The notes under the pieces were generated by a model, which was given only the letters and a program-made list of their open reading frames with translations, made no database searches and was not told the origin of the DNA. Shown here in pieces: positions 31,697 to 43,221 of a stretch of 64,000 nt of DNA. This DNA is from Periconia sp. R9002 (taxonomy: Eukaryota; Ascomycota; Dothideomycetes; Pleosporales; Periconiaceae): positions 248,001 to 312,000 of the forward strand of contig JAMAHW010000023.1 in the NCBI GenBank assembly GCA_023627715.1, in the 5' to 3' direction. Position numbers and translations under genes: made by a program. How positions within the stretch are numbered: position 1 is the stretch's first letter; each line of letters begins with the position of its first letter.

Positions 31697-32972
31697 ATGG
31701 TTAACTCAAAGCATGCCGTTTTCAAAGTCAACAAGCAGACACCTGCACATGGTCCTCCGCCCCAGGCCTACAGCACCGTCATCAACTGCCGCAAACAGGG
31801 AGGGAAGCGCGCCAAGGATAATAAGAAGGACGTCAGAGTCCGCGCCCTCCGTTTTGCCAAAATTCCTGGTGTTCCATGTCTCGAAAGTTTCCCACCACCC
31901 CAGCCGAGTAGTTCGGACGATGTGAACGGCTCTGCCATGACACGAGACGGCTCAGCAGTTGCAAAAATCACGCCGACCAAATTACGCCGAGGCAAGACGG
32001 TTGGCAAGCAGATTGACCTGGATAGCTGGTTCACCATTTTGACCTTTTCTCCCCCGGCTCAACTTCTCGAGATGCGGTCTAAGATTGCCTCGTGCTACCG
32101 TTTTCTGAGGGACAATCCCATGCTGTGGAAGCATAGCAGAGATAACTACTATGGGGGAACACTGCCAGATCTGCCGTCTGAGCTCACCGAATTCCAGTAT
32201 GCTCATCTCCGACACGGCCACGGATGCATGAGTTGCAAAACACCCTCGACTCGCAAAACGTATTGGGCGTTCCTTCGGCGATGGTGCAAAAACTGCCTCC
32301 ACAGCAAAATCATGAAAGAAAGCGACGCACTGCCCGCACTCAAGGACTCCAATGGAGAGGACATCTCCTTTCTTCAGAAATGCTTACCCTCGGGCATTTT
32401 TGACTCGTGGGGAAACTTTGTTGGGGTGGGCCCCGCAACCACCTTGTCGTACAGAACCGTGTTTCTGGCGTCGGATGTCAGAAAACTCGTCGACGAATAC
32501 AATCAGGAAAAGGAAGCCAACGGCCCTTCCTGGACCCCTAACGCTTGGATGGTGAGCAAGATCCAGGTGGTAGACGAGCGACGTCAGTTTGCGCGCAAGA
32601 TGGAGCTGTGGGAGGATTCCACGCGGCAAAACAAGAGCTTTGCACACCTGGAAAAGAAGCAGGTATGTATGCAAACTACATGGAGGCATTGCTGTTGAAT
32701 TCTACTAACGCCGTTCCGCTTGTTAGGCTAGAAAGGTGTACTTTGCCGAGAAGGCTTCGCAATTGGTTCCCCCGATCCTTGTGCGGGAGATGGAGTGCTG
32801 CCCCTCATATCGACGCGCCATCGCCATCCCCAAGGAGCCCAACATGACGTCGTGGCTGCAACTGAAACCAAAGCTCGAGAAGGAAGCGGCTAATGTGAGA
32901 TCGAAAGGGGGAGCTCAGCTACCTACGTTTTCCGTATCGGGTAGTTCCACCCCAAGTACAGACTTTTTCTGA
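31697..32972 (+). CDS. F-box domain protein with Cys4 zinc-binding motif
   Basis: Predicted substrate adaptor of an SCF ubiquitin ligase; the target is unknown. Exons 31697-32662 and 32727-32972 join across a 64 bp intron into 403 aa. A basic N-terminus (~1-90) precedes the F-box at about residues 107-148, containing LDSWFTILTFSPPAQLLEMR and CYRFLRDNPMLWKHS. Immediately after comes CMSC (177-180) and CKNC (197-200), a CxxC-x16-CxxC zinc-binding pattern seen in many ascomycete F-box proteins of this type. The rest is helical and charged (EKEANGPSWTPNAWMVSK), with a Lys/Glu-rich C-terminus. A start at 31649 would add 16 poor residues. Confidence 0.85.
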
Positions 32973-34263
32973 TTTTCGGTGCGCATTGCATGGCGGAAGG
33001 TGTAATGGGCGTCGTCATTTTTCTTTTTGTTTTTCGTCTTCTTCTTTTTCCATTTCTGTTTTGTTCTGGTTCTGCAGGGCGCTAGCGTTAAAGGCACGGA
33101 ATGGACACAGGCATGAGGGATTGATCATTTTGGCAGCATGGGATCACACGGCATGGGAGGACATCCGAGGACACCAGAAGTTGCGGTGGTGGAGTCCAGT
33201 CTTTTCTTCTTCCTTTGCCCCCCCTTTTTTTCTTCCATGAGTTACTGTCCTGCATGATTTACTGGGTTTCATGGAGGGACGGATGGATTGGGTCATGGCG
33301 ATTAAGCGTGCATAGGTACATAGTTCAACTGGCATGATGGTAATGATGCATGATAATAGTCACGACCGTCTGTAAACCTGCATGCGGTTTCCAATGAGAT
33401 GATATTTTTTTCGTTTAGTAATCGTGTTGACAGGTACCTACCACCAGGACATGAATAAATATACTTGCAAATGCACGTCACAACCCCTACAGCCGGAAAG
33501 AACTAGTGGAGATGTAAGTATCATGGGAACAGGAAGCGGAATGTGGTGATAAAGTGGATATGTCGTTCTGGCTCGGAACGTGGATCGACGTTGTAGATTA
33601 CTTTCCCTTTGTACAATTGGGGCGAATTTGAATTTGGGGTATGTAGGGGTCTTTAGGGCAAAAGTGTGGGGTGGGAACCATGGAAAAGGCGACAAATCAC
33701 AGGCCGCGGGATTCGGATTGATAATGAATGACTGGAGGGGCGGATATCCGAACGTGATGAGGCTCTGCGGCATAGGTACCGGCATGCTGTCGACACGTCG
33801 CCACCTGTCTTGGATATTGTCTCACTCCCTCTTCATGTTTTTCTTTTCCCTTGAACGCCGACCGGCGAAATGCGCTTCTTCGTCTTTCTTATGCCTGACA
33901 AAACATCAACTTCCTCGGCCAGCTCGCGGCCAGCAAGCTTAGCTGAGCATGTGCGTTCTAGAATGCGACATAATTCCCATGGCGTGATTGGCCGGCGCGC
34001 TGTCGGCATGGCTCCACTTTGATAAGGTCAAACCGCCAGCGAAGGAAATGGAAAAAAGTTGCCGCTTGCCGACGTCCATTGCTCTTGCTGGCTTCTATTT
34101 ATTATATCCGACCAACCCTGCCATCGCTTCCTCCTTCAATTGACTTCCAACCAAGCCATTCGCTCCAGCGGCTATCCATTCATTCCCCCCCTCTCCCCCA
34201 CCATCACTGTAAACAGCAACGAATACAACATAAACACACGCGGTGTCCGCCATCCTCATCACA
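32973..34263. promoter_or_regulatory. Intergenic region with CCP1 promoter
   Basis: No credible gene in 1.29 kb. An inverted CCAAT box (ATTGG) sits near 33987, about 275 bp upstream of the CCP1 ATG, a position typical for the HAP complex that controls respiratory genes. The 120 bp before the ATG are CT-rich. TTTTTTT/CTTTTT tracts at 33020-33060 follow the F-box stop codon. Confidence 0.5.
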
Positions 34264-35448
34264 ATGGCATCCGCTTCTCGCACCCTTACCCGCGCTCTGC
34301 GCTCCGCAGCTCCTCTCCGCAGCTCCAACAACGGCCGCCTTGCCATCCCCACTCAGCCCATCCGCCACCACTACCAGCGCCGCGCCTACTCGACGCCCAC
34401 GCCCGAGCAGCCTGACAAGTATGAAGGCAACCCGACCGGTATGATCTGGGGCGCTGGTGCCCTGGCCGCCATTGCAGCTGGATATGGAGCCTACATAATG
34501 AAGCCCGAGTGGTTCGGCAAAGAGGGCAAGAGCAGGACGACCGTCTTCACGCCCAAGTTCGAGGACTACCAGCGCGTCTACGACTCGATTGCCAAGCTGC
34601 TCGAAGAGAAGGACGACTATGACGATGGCAGCTACGGACCTGTTCTCCTACGTCTAGCATGGCACGCTTCTGGAACGTAAGTCAGCATCCACATACCCCT
34701 CTCGCCATCAACACCATGTACTAACAACCGCCTCAGCTACGATGCCCAAACCGGCACGGGCGGTTCCAACGGCGCAACCATGCGCTTTGCCCCCGAAGGC
34801 GACCACGGCGCAAATGCCGGCCTCAAAGCGGCACGAGACTTCCTCGAGCCCGTCAAAGCCGCCAACCCCTGGATCTCCTACTCCGACCTCTGGATCCTCG
34901 CCGGCGTCTGCGCCATCCAAGAAATGCAAGGTCCCAAGATCCCTTACCGCCCCGGCCGCACCGACCGCGACGTATCGTTCTGCACGCCCGACGGCCGCCT
35001 CCCTGACGCGTCCAAGGACGCATCCCACATCCGCGCCATCTTCGGCCGCATGGGCTTCAACGACCGTGAAATGGTGGCCCTCTCGGGTGCCCACGCCCTA
35101 GGCCGTTGCCACACGGACCGCTCTGGCTTCGATGGCCCCTGGACCTTTTCCCCCACCACCCTCACCAACGACTACTACAAGCTTCTCCTCGAGGAGAAGT
35201 GGGCGTACAAGAAGTGGAATGGCCCTCGCCAGTTTGAGGATGTAAAGACGAAGAGCTTGATGATGCTCCCCACCGACATGGAAATCATCAAGGATAAGAG
35301 CTTCCGCTCGTACGCGGAGAAGTACGCCCGCGACAACGACGCCTTCTTCAAGGACTTTTCGGATGCGGTGCTGAGGTTGTTCGAGCTCGGTGTGCCGTTC
35401 TCGGTGCCCGAGGAGGCGCGGTGGACGTTCAAGAGCAGCTTCGATTAG
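34264..35448 (+). CDS. CCP1: Cytochrome c peroxidase, mitochondrial
   Basis: Haem peroxidase of the intermembrane space that reduces hydrogen peroxide with electrons from cytochrome c. Exons 34264-34676 and 34737-35448 join across a 60 bp intron into 374 aa. Residues 1-42 are a mitochondrial presequence; a hydrophobic helix at 60-79 ([19 protein letters not shown]) is the inner-membrane sorting signal cleaved in the yeast protein. Catalytic residues are all present: distal Arg130, Trp133 and His134 in [10 protein letters not shown], proximal haem ligand His257 in [11 protein letters not shown], and the radical Trp273 in DGPWTF that marks cytochrome c peroxidases as opposed to ascorbate-type relatives. 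It is complete and of normal length. Confidence 0.97.
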
Positions 35449-36112
35449 AGAACGGAGTGTGGTTGTTGGATGTGTTGGACCGTGGATGCGCATGGCATTT
35501 TTTCCTTTTGTTGTTAGAATAATCTCATACCCAGCGGTACTCTCGAGCGAGCTGCTTAGATAGATTCGAAAGATCGAGCATTCATCGATTCATGCATGTT
35601 AGATGAGATGGATCGATGTGTAGATGTAGACTCTGTAGTGTACGAATAGTACCCTTTTTTTCTCTGTTACGTAAAACGTATTGTTGTCTTGTGCTCTGCT
35701 TTGCTTTGGAACGCAGCAAACATTTCCAGGAACATGCCGCTCAATTATAATATTAGAACGGAATCTAACACAACACGTACAAATACTACTACTCCTGAAT
35801 TAATATCCTTCTTCAGATGTCTCAACTTTGAAAAACACTTTAGTTCTTCATATGAATCTCGCCAAACAAGATAAATCCCCCACTATCCGACCCGCCCATT
35901 CGTACATACATGTACCCGCACACAAGCTAGTTCCAGGAAAAAAAAAACCACCCCCCACATGCCATCCGTCATACCGCCTGACATCCCCCACCCACCAACC
36001 ATTAACCCCCCCTTTTTTTCCTCCCACTCAATATTGTCTATCTATATATACAAACAAATGCGTGGATCTTCCATCAAACAACCACAACATCCGCATTACC
36101 AAAGTGCGCATA
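35449..36112. other. Intergenic region between CCP1 and tRNA-Asp
   Basis: AT-rich 3' UTR and tRNA upstream sequence. C/A-rich tracts at 35935-36010 are low complexity. No gene seen. Confidence 0.6.
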
Positions 36113-36204
36113 TCTTCGATGGTCTAGTGGTCATGATTTCCGCTTGTCATTCCTCCAATGGAGTACAAGCGCGGGAGACCGGGGTTCGATTCCCCGTCGG
36201 AGAG
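36113..36204 (+). tRNA. tRNA-Asp (GTC) with 20-base intron
   Basis: Acceptor TCTTCGA pairs with TCGGAGA, with discriminator G. Box A is TGGTCTAGTGGT. The anticodon stem TCCGC pairs with GCGGG around loop TTGTCA-C, anticodon GTC at 36146-36148. A 20-base intron, 36150-36169, interrupts the loop one base 3' of the anticodon, the canonical position for tRNA-splicing endonuclease. The T arm is CGGGG-TTCGATT-CCCCG. The mature RNA would be 72 bases before CCA addition. Confidence 0.93.
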
Positions 36205-36212
36205 TATCATTC

Positions 36213-36230
36213 TTTTTGTACTTTTTTTTT
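36213..36230 (+). terminator. Pol III terminator of tRNA-Asp
   Basis: T5 at 36213-36217 followed by a T9 run at 36222-36230, just after the tRNA 3' end. Confidence 0.8.
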
Positions 36231-36619
36231 GAGTGAGGGGCGGAGAGGATGAATTGGTGGGTGGATGCTGTGCGTGGGTCATGATTAGGACGGTTACGAT
36301 GAGTTATCCTGTGTTTTCTCTTATTTATTTATTTTTCGTGGGAGAGAGTTTTTCCTCTAGAACGAGGATATTTCTGTAAGTGTTAGGTACACACTTTCAA
36401 TTTCAAACATTTGAATGTACCCCCAGCCCATGTGATCACGCGTGCGCTGACGTGTTACTACCTACTCCAACTCCAAACTCACACTCCAAACCCACTCCAC
36501 TCCAATTCTTCCCCAACCCAAACAGCAACCATGCACCAAACGCCATAACCACACATCCCCACCATCAAACTTCCATCCCAACCCAAAAAATCGCCCACCA
36601 ACCGCTCCAAAACCAAACA
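36231..36619. other. ALG14 upstream region
   Basis: No separate gene. The 200 bp before the ALG14 ATG are extremely C/A-rich. The open frame extends upstream to 36380, but the extra 80 codons are Pro/His/Asn low-complexity and probably 5' UTR. Confidence 0.55.
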
Positions 36620-37429
36620 ATGGCCACAACAACCTCACCCCCACCACCCCGCACCCTCTACACCCTCTCCTTCCTCCTCGCCCTCCTCACCACGACGCTC
36701 GTAATCGCCTCCCTCCGTCTCCTCACGCTCCTCACACGGCAACGGCACCGCTCCCTACTCAAACGCCGCAAAACACCACGCCCCAACGCGCGCGTGCTCA
36801 TCGTGCTCGGCAGCGGCGGCCACACCCACGAAATGTTCTACCTCCTCCGCGACCTCGACACGCGCAAGTACGTGCACAGGACGTACGTGGTCAGCAGCGG
36901 GGACGCGTTTTCGGGACGGCGGGCGGTGGAGTTTGAGCGCGGGCTTGAGGAGAAGACGGGCAAGGAGTCGCGAAATGGGCGGGAGAAACGCAACGACGAC
37001 GACGATGCAGAAGAAACCCACAACAACAACACAGGCCCAACACACTACACCATCCACACCCTCCCCCGCGCCCGCCGCATCCACCAACCCCTCCTTACAA
37101 CCCCACTAACCGCCCTCCGCACGCTCCTCTCCACATTCCCCATCCTCCTTTCCTCTACCAACGACCTCCCGGACCTCATCATAACCAACGGCCCCGGCAC
37201 CGCCGTCATCCTCATCTACGCCGCCCTCGCCCTGCGCTTTTTGAATATCCGCGGCGCAGAGACGCGCGCCAAGCTGCGCACCGTGTACGTTGAGAGCTTT
37301 GCGCGCGTGTCGACGCTGAGTTTGAGCGCGAGGTTAGTGGGGTGGTGTGTTGATCGGTTTGTGGTGCAGTGGGAGGGGTTGGAGGGGAGGGTAGGGGGAC
37401 GGGCGGAGTATTGGGGGGTTTTGGTTTAG
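36620..37429 (+). CDS. ALG14: UDP-N-acetylglucosamine transferase subunit Alg14
   Basis: Membrane anchor that recruits the catalytic subunit Alg13 to the ER face and together adds the second GlcNAc to dolichol-PP-GlcNAc in N-glycan assembly. The intronless frame gives 269 aa from the chosen ATG. A membrane helix lies at about residues 13-37. It is followed by VLIVLGSGGHTHEMFYLL (GSGGHT at 64-69), the family signature, then YVVSSGDAFSG, and the conserved end: DLIITNGPGTAVILIY, TVYVESFARVSTLSLSARL and DRFVVQWEGL. A non-conserved charged insertion (EEKTGKESRNGREKRNDDDDAEE) sits in the middle. The member is slightly longer than yeast Alg14 because of it. Codon use is very C-rich early and G-rich at the 3' end. 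Confidence 0.93.
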   Translation: MATTTSPPPPRTLYTLSFLLALLTTTLVIASLRLLTLLTRQRHRSLLKRRKTPRPNARVLIVLGSGGHTHEMFYLLRDLDTRKYVHRTYVVSSGDAFSGRRAVEFERGLEEKTGKESRNGREKRNDDDDAEETHNNNTGPTHYTIHTLPRARRIHQPLLTTPLTALRTLLSTFPILLSSTNDLPDLIITNGPGTAVILIYAALALRFLNIRGAETRAKLRTVYVESFARVSTLSLSARLVGWCVDRFVVQWEGLEGRVGGRAEYWGVLV

Positions 37430-37760
37430 GTGGGTTGGATTGGATTAGTTGTGTGGAGTGGATGTGGTTGGGAGGAATGGGGGCATGGATATGTGTTTGT
37501 TTGGTGGTGGCTTGCTATTCTTTCTGTCTTGTTCTTGAAGCGTGACGGGATAAAAACAAAGTTAGATACCCCCCCCTTTTTTAACTCTTCCTACTGAACA
37601 GCGTTTGGGAATGATACATTGGTTATCAGATCCTACATCTCTATTTTTATCAAGACTCCCTAGACACTGGGTGTATACGAGCGAGACTCCCGACTGCGAG
37701 TCTCACCACACCTACCCTTGCAGCCTCTATGTCTCTCCGCCCGTGTGAAATCCTCTCCAC
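37430..37760. other. Convergent 3' intergenic region
   Basis: Between the 3' ends of ALG14 and the eIF2B-beta gene. No feature beyond a C/T tract near 37570-37580. Confidence 0.6.
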
Positions 37761-39342
37761 CTACAAAACCGTATCCTCGGGGCGATAATGATCGGCGACA
37801 ATGCGGTACAAGAACGAAGGAGCATGTCCACCACTGTTTCAACACAATCAGCATAAAGTCTCAACAATTCAGCACAAACATGCACTCACAGATTCGTAAT
37901 ATAAAGATCCACCAAATCGGCAGGGACATAATCATACAACGGATGCTCGACATCGACCTTATCCACAAACTCGCCATCATCGTACGGCACGACGGCGCCG
38001 ACATCGCCGTATTCGATGAGCTCGTCGAGGTCGAATGGGTAGACGGGGCTGAGCTTGTAGACGCCGCTGAGGACGACGACGGGCGTCTGGTGGCTCTTTG
38101 CGGCCTGCGCGATGAGGTGGGCGCCGGCGGCAGCGACGAGGCCGCCGTTGGCGAGCACCGTGTGCGTGGCGAGAATCACCTTGTTGACGCGCGACATGAT
38201 GGCGAAGACGTGCGAGTCCGGGATCACGTAGACGGGGATGCCGAGCTCCGTGAGGCACTTCCAGCGGTTGGTGTCGTCGTCGTCTTGCGGCTTCACGGTG
38301 CCCGCCGCGTCGTGCTTGCGGCCCGTGAGGAGCACCTCGTGCGTCGCGGCGTTGTCGTGCGGGTACGTTTCGGCGTGGACGACGGTGAATTTGCGGTTCT
38401 TTGCGGCTTTGGCGAGGAATTTTTGGACCGTGGTCGAGGCCGTGTGCGTGAGGATGATTTCGTTGGCGTGGATGTGCTCGTGGGCCAGGTCCGCGATTTG
38501 CTTATCCGATTGCTCGAGTTCTTCTTGCAGTTCCATGATGCCACTCATGACTTCGCCCTTGAGGTCGAAGTACTGCTGGCTCCGGTTGAGATCGACCAGG
38601 CGGTCGAGGTTCAGGCTGTGTGCCATTTTGCCGTCGGGGGAGTTGGGGACTGTAGGCGTGCTGGCGTTGGAGCTCTCGACGGGTTGCGAGAAGAGGCCGA
38701 AGAGGGAGTTCACGAGGGGCGCGGTGGAGGCGGGCGCGTACGATGTGTGTGATGTGAGTAGCGGTGGGCGCCTGGTGAGGTCGCCCGAGTCGGACATCTC
38801 GGAGGAGTAGTTGCTGGTTTCTATGGGTTCGATGGCGGCGTGGCGGAGAGGGCTCATGGAGGATATGGTCGAGTTGAGGTGCGGCCGTGATGACGCGACG
38901 TCTTGCGATTGTGTGGGTGTGGAGCGTCCTGTGTCGCTGTTGTTGGTGGGTTCTCCCCCGACATTGTCCTCGACGACTTCTCTGATCAGTCCTAGAACGC
39001 GGCGGACAATGTTTCCTACGACGACCTCGCGAGGTTGTGCGGCCGTCAGACGTCGACCAACCTGGCGTATGCGTTCCAGCAGGCGGGTGGCATCGTTTCC
39101 TTTGAACTCGCCGACGACTTTGGAAATGAGGGCCGCGGTGGCAATGGCGCAAGGGCGGGAATTTCTAATCTGTCTCCGTTTGAGAAGGCTGCACTTGGTC
39201 AGTGACGTTGAGGGTGAAAAGTTGGTGATGGGCGAGGGAGACAGTACGATATCAGGTGCTCCACGGAGGGGTCGGCGGGATTTGTCTTGAGAGACTTGAG
39301 AAAGGAAGTGAGGCCCGGCGCCAATGCTACGGCGGGAGCCAT
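37761..39342 (-). CDS. GCD7: Translation initiation factor eIF2B subunit beta
   Basis: Regulatory subunit of the decameric guanine nucleotide exchange factor for eIF2; with alpha and delta it senses phosphorylated eIF2 and slows initiation under stress. Exons 39342-39248, 39188-37890 and 37833-37761 join into 488 aa (introns 59 and 56 bp). The N-terminal helical domain includes LLKRRQIRNSRPCAIATAALI and VGRRLTAAQPREVVVGNIVRR. A Ser/Thr-rich insertion of about 100 residues follows. The Rossmann-like C-terminal half has EIILTHTASTTVQKFL, FTVVHAETYP, VFAIMSRVNKVILATHTVLANGG and the end PADLVDLYITNLGGHAPSFLYRIVADHYR. The last exon is short but restores the conserved family C-terminus. It is divergent from NEM1. 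Confidence 0.94.
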
Positions 39343-40250
39343 TGCGTAGAGAGAGTGTTTGCGCGTGTGGGAATATTTTGTGGCGGGTGTTTGTCGGAGC
39401 GTGGGGAAGTCGAGGATGAGTGTTTGGCGGAAGGCGGGGTGCTTCCTTTGTGGCGCACTCTGGAATTAGGCTGGTGTTAATTGGTAAACTGTGCCTTGCT
39501 GTAGGTACTCCTTATTTTGACTATTAGTGCAGCATATGATAAAATGCACGAGAGAATAGGTGGTGGCCGTATGTAGGGTCAGTGAAGCTAGAGAGGGTCG
39601 TGAGCGTGTTCATGTCGCAAAGTATGACTGGGCCGGTCGGTCGCATCCAAATCCCCTCCGACGGCATTAACAGGGCATCATCGCATATAGCAAGTTACCT
39701 AGGTACCGTCTATGTCCAAGATAGCATCCATTCATTGTGCTTTCGGGTACGGCAATAATTACATGCGTATATACATCGCGTGAATCGATATATTAATTTT
39801 CCTGCCGAGTGGGCGCCGCTGTCCTTTTTAGTTTCGTCTCGTTTCACGTCGTTCGTCATTGCTTTCGGCTCCGTTCGGTGCATGTGGTTTGTCTCCAGCC
39901 TCATCTCTGCCATCCTCTTCCATCATCGTACACGTCCCCTCACCACCCCGTCCGCCTCTCTCTTTGTCTTTGCAGTCTCATCACCTCTTTGCATTGTCTG
40001 TCTCATCTGCATTGCCCGCCCCGCCCGCCTTCGCACACGCACAAACACCCGTCTCATTCATCCATCGGCCCCTGCAACTACGCCCCGGTACCTACCAGCT
40101 GCTGCTGCTGCGACATAGCTTGATCTCATTCTTCCCACCCCGCTCTCCAACCACGCCGCTTCACCGCGCATCTCGCCCATTCCCACCGTCCTAATCCTCC
40201 TTTCCCGCCATCACCTTCGCTACCGTTAATCTGTTCATGGCCGGCATCAG
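39343..40250. promoter_or_regulatory. Divergent promoter of eIF2B-beta and NEM1 genes
   Basis: A 908 bp spacer with both start codons facing away, so it holds both promoters. The side next to NEM1 (39830-40240) is strongly CT-rich. Open frames inside are low-complexity Ser/Pro/Arg translations and were not accepted. Confidence 0.5.
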
Positions 40251-41923
40251 ATGAACGTTCTTGCACAGATAGGCACGCCGCCTCCAAGCCCGCCTCGATC
40301 GCGCGCCCCTTCCGCCAGCAACATCTTCCAAGCCGCAGCTCGGCCGATCGTCTCGCAATCCTCGAATGATGCGGGCTCAGGACTTATAACCCCAACAGAC
40401 ACCACGGCTACTCGGAGCATGGACGACGAAAAGACGCCGCTCCTCCACGACTCGCAGGGCCCCTTTGCCGAGGCCCTCCCCTCCAAGAGCCGTATCTTTC
40501 CGCAGCGAGTATCTCAATTCCTGGTGGGCAGCATTACCTTTGTCCTTTCTCCCGTGGTTGCCGTGGGCCAGTATGTCATTGCCTGCTTCCGCAATGAACA
40601 GGGCAACTTTTCCATCTTTGCGCCTGTATACCACATCGCGCGGCCCTTTAGTCGCACACGACGGAAAAAGACACAACGGAATGCACAACCCATGCCCGCC
40701 AGTGGTGGTTCCGAGATGAATGAAAAAGGAAAAAGCAGAAGACGGTCGAGCATGGCACAGTCCAAGGGGGAACCCAAAGGGAGAAGTCGGCGCTCGCCTT
40801 CCATCACCTCGATAGCTTCCACATCCACCGCCGTATCGTCCGATTCCGAGCTGGAGAGCGAGCGCCCGCCCACGCGAGACTCGGACCGAGACACCCCCTC
40901 GCGCCATACACGATCCAAATCCAACGCCTCTTCGTCTACGACCGAAGAGATAGCGCCTGCCCGTCGGCAAATCCGCATCAAGCTGCATAGCGACGAGTCT
41001 CTGCGCCAGCGCAAGTCAGCTAAGAAGACGACATCTCGGCAGGGTTCCAAAACCGGCTCGACGCAGGTGTCGCCTGAGGCTGCCGCGGCACTCAAGTCTC
41101 CCACAGGTCCCATGTCCTCCAAACAGTTGACCAAGTTCCCACGAGCGCCACAACCCCCGCGGCCCCTGGTTCCCCGGCGCCAGCCGTCGTATTCTGCGTC
41201 CGGCGCGTCCGCCGTCGGTCCCCACCAGAAAACCTTGATTCTAGATCTTGATGAAACACTGATCCACAGCATGGCCAAAGGCGGTCGCTTCACCACGGGA
41301 CACATGGTCGAGGTGAAGCTGCAGCACCCGGTTGGGGCAGGAGGCCAAATCATCGGTCCACAAGTGCCCATTCTATACTACGTCCACAAGCGACCGTATT
41401 GCGACGAGTTTCTTAAAAAGGTGATGATGAGCGCCAGAGTTTGTCAGGTTGGTGTCGCTAACATCGGCTGCTGCAGGTTTGTAAGTGGTACAACTTGATT
41501 GTGTTTACGGCTTCGGTGCAAGAGTACGCAGATCCAGTCATTGACTGGCTAGAGGCCGAGCGCAAGTACTTCGCAGGACGATACTACAGACAGCACTGCA
41601 CATTTCGCAATGGGGCTTACATCAAGGACCTGGCGCAGGTGGAGCCTGATCTCAGCAAGGTCATGATTATTGATAACAGCCCCATGTGTTATATATTCCA
41701 CGAAGGTGAGCTGAGGTGATGTCCTGGTGGAGCGGGATCTGCACGCATACGAACATGGGCTGACGGAGGCTTGCCAGATAATGCAATTCCTATCGAGGGC
41801 TGGATTAGCGACCCAACAGATAACGGGCTACTCCATCTGATACCTTTGCTCGAGGGATTGCAGTACGTCACGGATGTTCGTGCGCTGCTTGCGCTGCGCA
41901 TGGGGCAGCCGCAGTCTGCTTGA
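40251..41923 (+). CDS. NEM1: Nem1-like nuclear envelope/ER protein phosphatase (NIF/FCP1 family)
   Basis: Catalytic subunit of the Nem1-Spo7 phosphatase, which activates the phosphatidate phosphatase Pah1 and so controls phospholipid versus triacylglycerol synthesis and nuclear shape. Exons 40251-41420, 41477-41705 and 41778-41923 give 514 aa. Residues ~89-111 form the hydrophobic membrane segment. Residues 130-325 are a long Ser/Arg-rich disordered region, then LILDLDETLIHS with catalytic Asp332 and Asp334 (DxDxT). Next come RPYCDEFLKKVCKWYNLIVFTASVQEYADPVIDWL and SKVMIIDNSP, then DNAIPIEGWISDPTDNGLL, which is diagnostic. The first intron donor is GTGATG, weaker than usual, but the spliced protein matches the family exactly. 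Confidence 0.94.
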
Positions 41924-43221
41924 TCGGGCAGTTGGAATGATTGATTGCATCACGAAAAGCGACGAGCGAGCGAGCGAGCTGTCTGTGTGTCTGTCTGTTG
42001 TATCCTGCCTCTGCAGCATTCTTCTTCTTCTTCTGTATACGCCACATTCTAATATTTTATATTGTATTATAGCGGATACGACGGGTGAGTGGGCCGGACC
42101 AGGCCAGGTCTAGGTAGGGAGGAGATACCCAGGGGAAAAGACATATTATTCGACGTTCCATGGGACCCCCTTGGTCTTTGTTCCGTATTGGATGACCTGC
42201 CTACGTTCGTGTCGGTCGCGTGGAGAGAGGAGCGGTGTTTCTCTTCTTTTTCTTTTCTTTTTAGTTTTGCAGCAACACCCGGCGGACCGGTACCGTCACG
42301 GTATCCGTGGTTGACGTTTCATGCTTACCTACCTGGCTGGGTACCTGTAAGTATGATGTATACATGTAGCTAACTTAGCTCCCGGCCCGCGTGGGAGTGG
42401 GTTCTTACGTGGGCGCCTTGGCACCCCGACGACCCCCATGCCCTTTTGCTAAAGCGCTTTACGTGGTTGCGCCGTTCGACACCCAATTCTGCCACTTTTT
42501 TAGCTTTCGCTCACTTGTCCCGCGCCCTCTTATCTTGCCTATTCATTTACTCGCGGTCCACTCTGGTTCCAGTCCCCCAGTCTTGCACGTCCTCCAGTTG
42601 GTGCATTATGTGCATCCCGCCGATCCGTCGTCCGCCCATACCGCAGCGTTGCATCCAACGCGGGTAAGACCGAACACATCCCATCCTCTTTTTTGCTTTT
42701 GATCCCATTCTCCCCGTTTTATCCAAGCCCTGATGAGATTAACGAGATCCACGTGGAATTGACCTTTCTTTGCAATACGCCCTTTTTTTTCTGGAATGGT
42801 TGGCACAATCGATTATTATTGATGTCGTCTTGTTCCCGCCTTGCCGCAACAAAAACCAAAAGCAGCGTGCGTTGAAGGATAGAGACAGCCTCCATCTCGG
42901 GTATTCATGGATTGGATTGAAAGAGATAGTTTTGGTTCGCTTTCTATTCGCATTGTTGCGAGATTACATTGCTGCCGTCACCTACAATGCAGGGACAACA
43001 CCACCAGAAAAACGTTGAGGTGATCATGGTGGATCACTGGTGAGTTATGGCTGCTTCTTTGCCTCCTTTTCGGTTTTCCTTGGGATCTATATCCAGTGGT
43101 AAACATTGCTTCATGCTTACCTTTACCACTCCCGACGTCGGGTTGCATGCAAGGAATGTGGGAGTGCCTTCTTTTCCCTCTGAAGAACTCTCGAGCAATT
43201 GGTTCATGGTGGTGACTGCTT
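41924..43221. other. Intergenic region before NLR-like gene
   Basis: 1.3 kb without an accepted gene. A GAGC/TGTC simple repeat lies at 41964-41998. An upstream ATG at about 42986 opens a short frame MQGQHHQKNVEVIMVDHW ending in a GTGAGT donor, but joining it to the next exon makes a stop codon, so it was not included. Confidence 0.5.

Noticed and set aside
37718..38752. 344-codon plus-strand frame opposite eIF2B-beta
   Set aside because: Antisense shadow of a GC-rich exon; Val/Asp/Gly/Arg repeats without any domain.
42986..43042. Short upstream exon (MQGQHHQKNVEVIMVDHW) for the NLR-like gene
   Set aside because: Its GTGAGT donor joined to the CCTAG acceptor before 43243 makes a TGA stop; no alternative acceptor fits.
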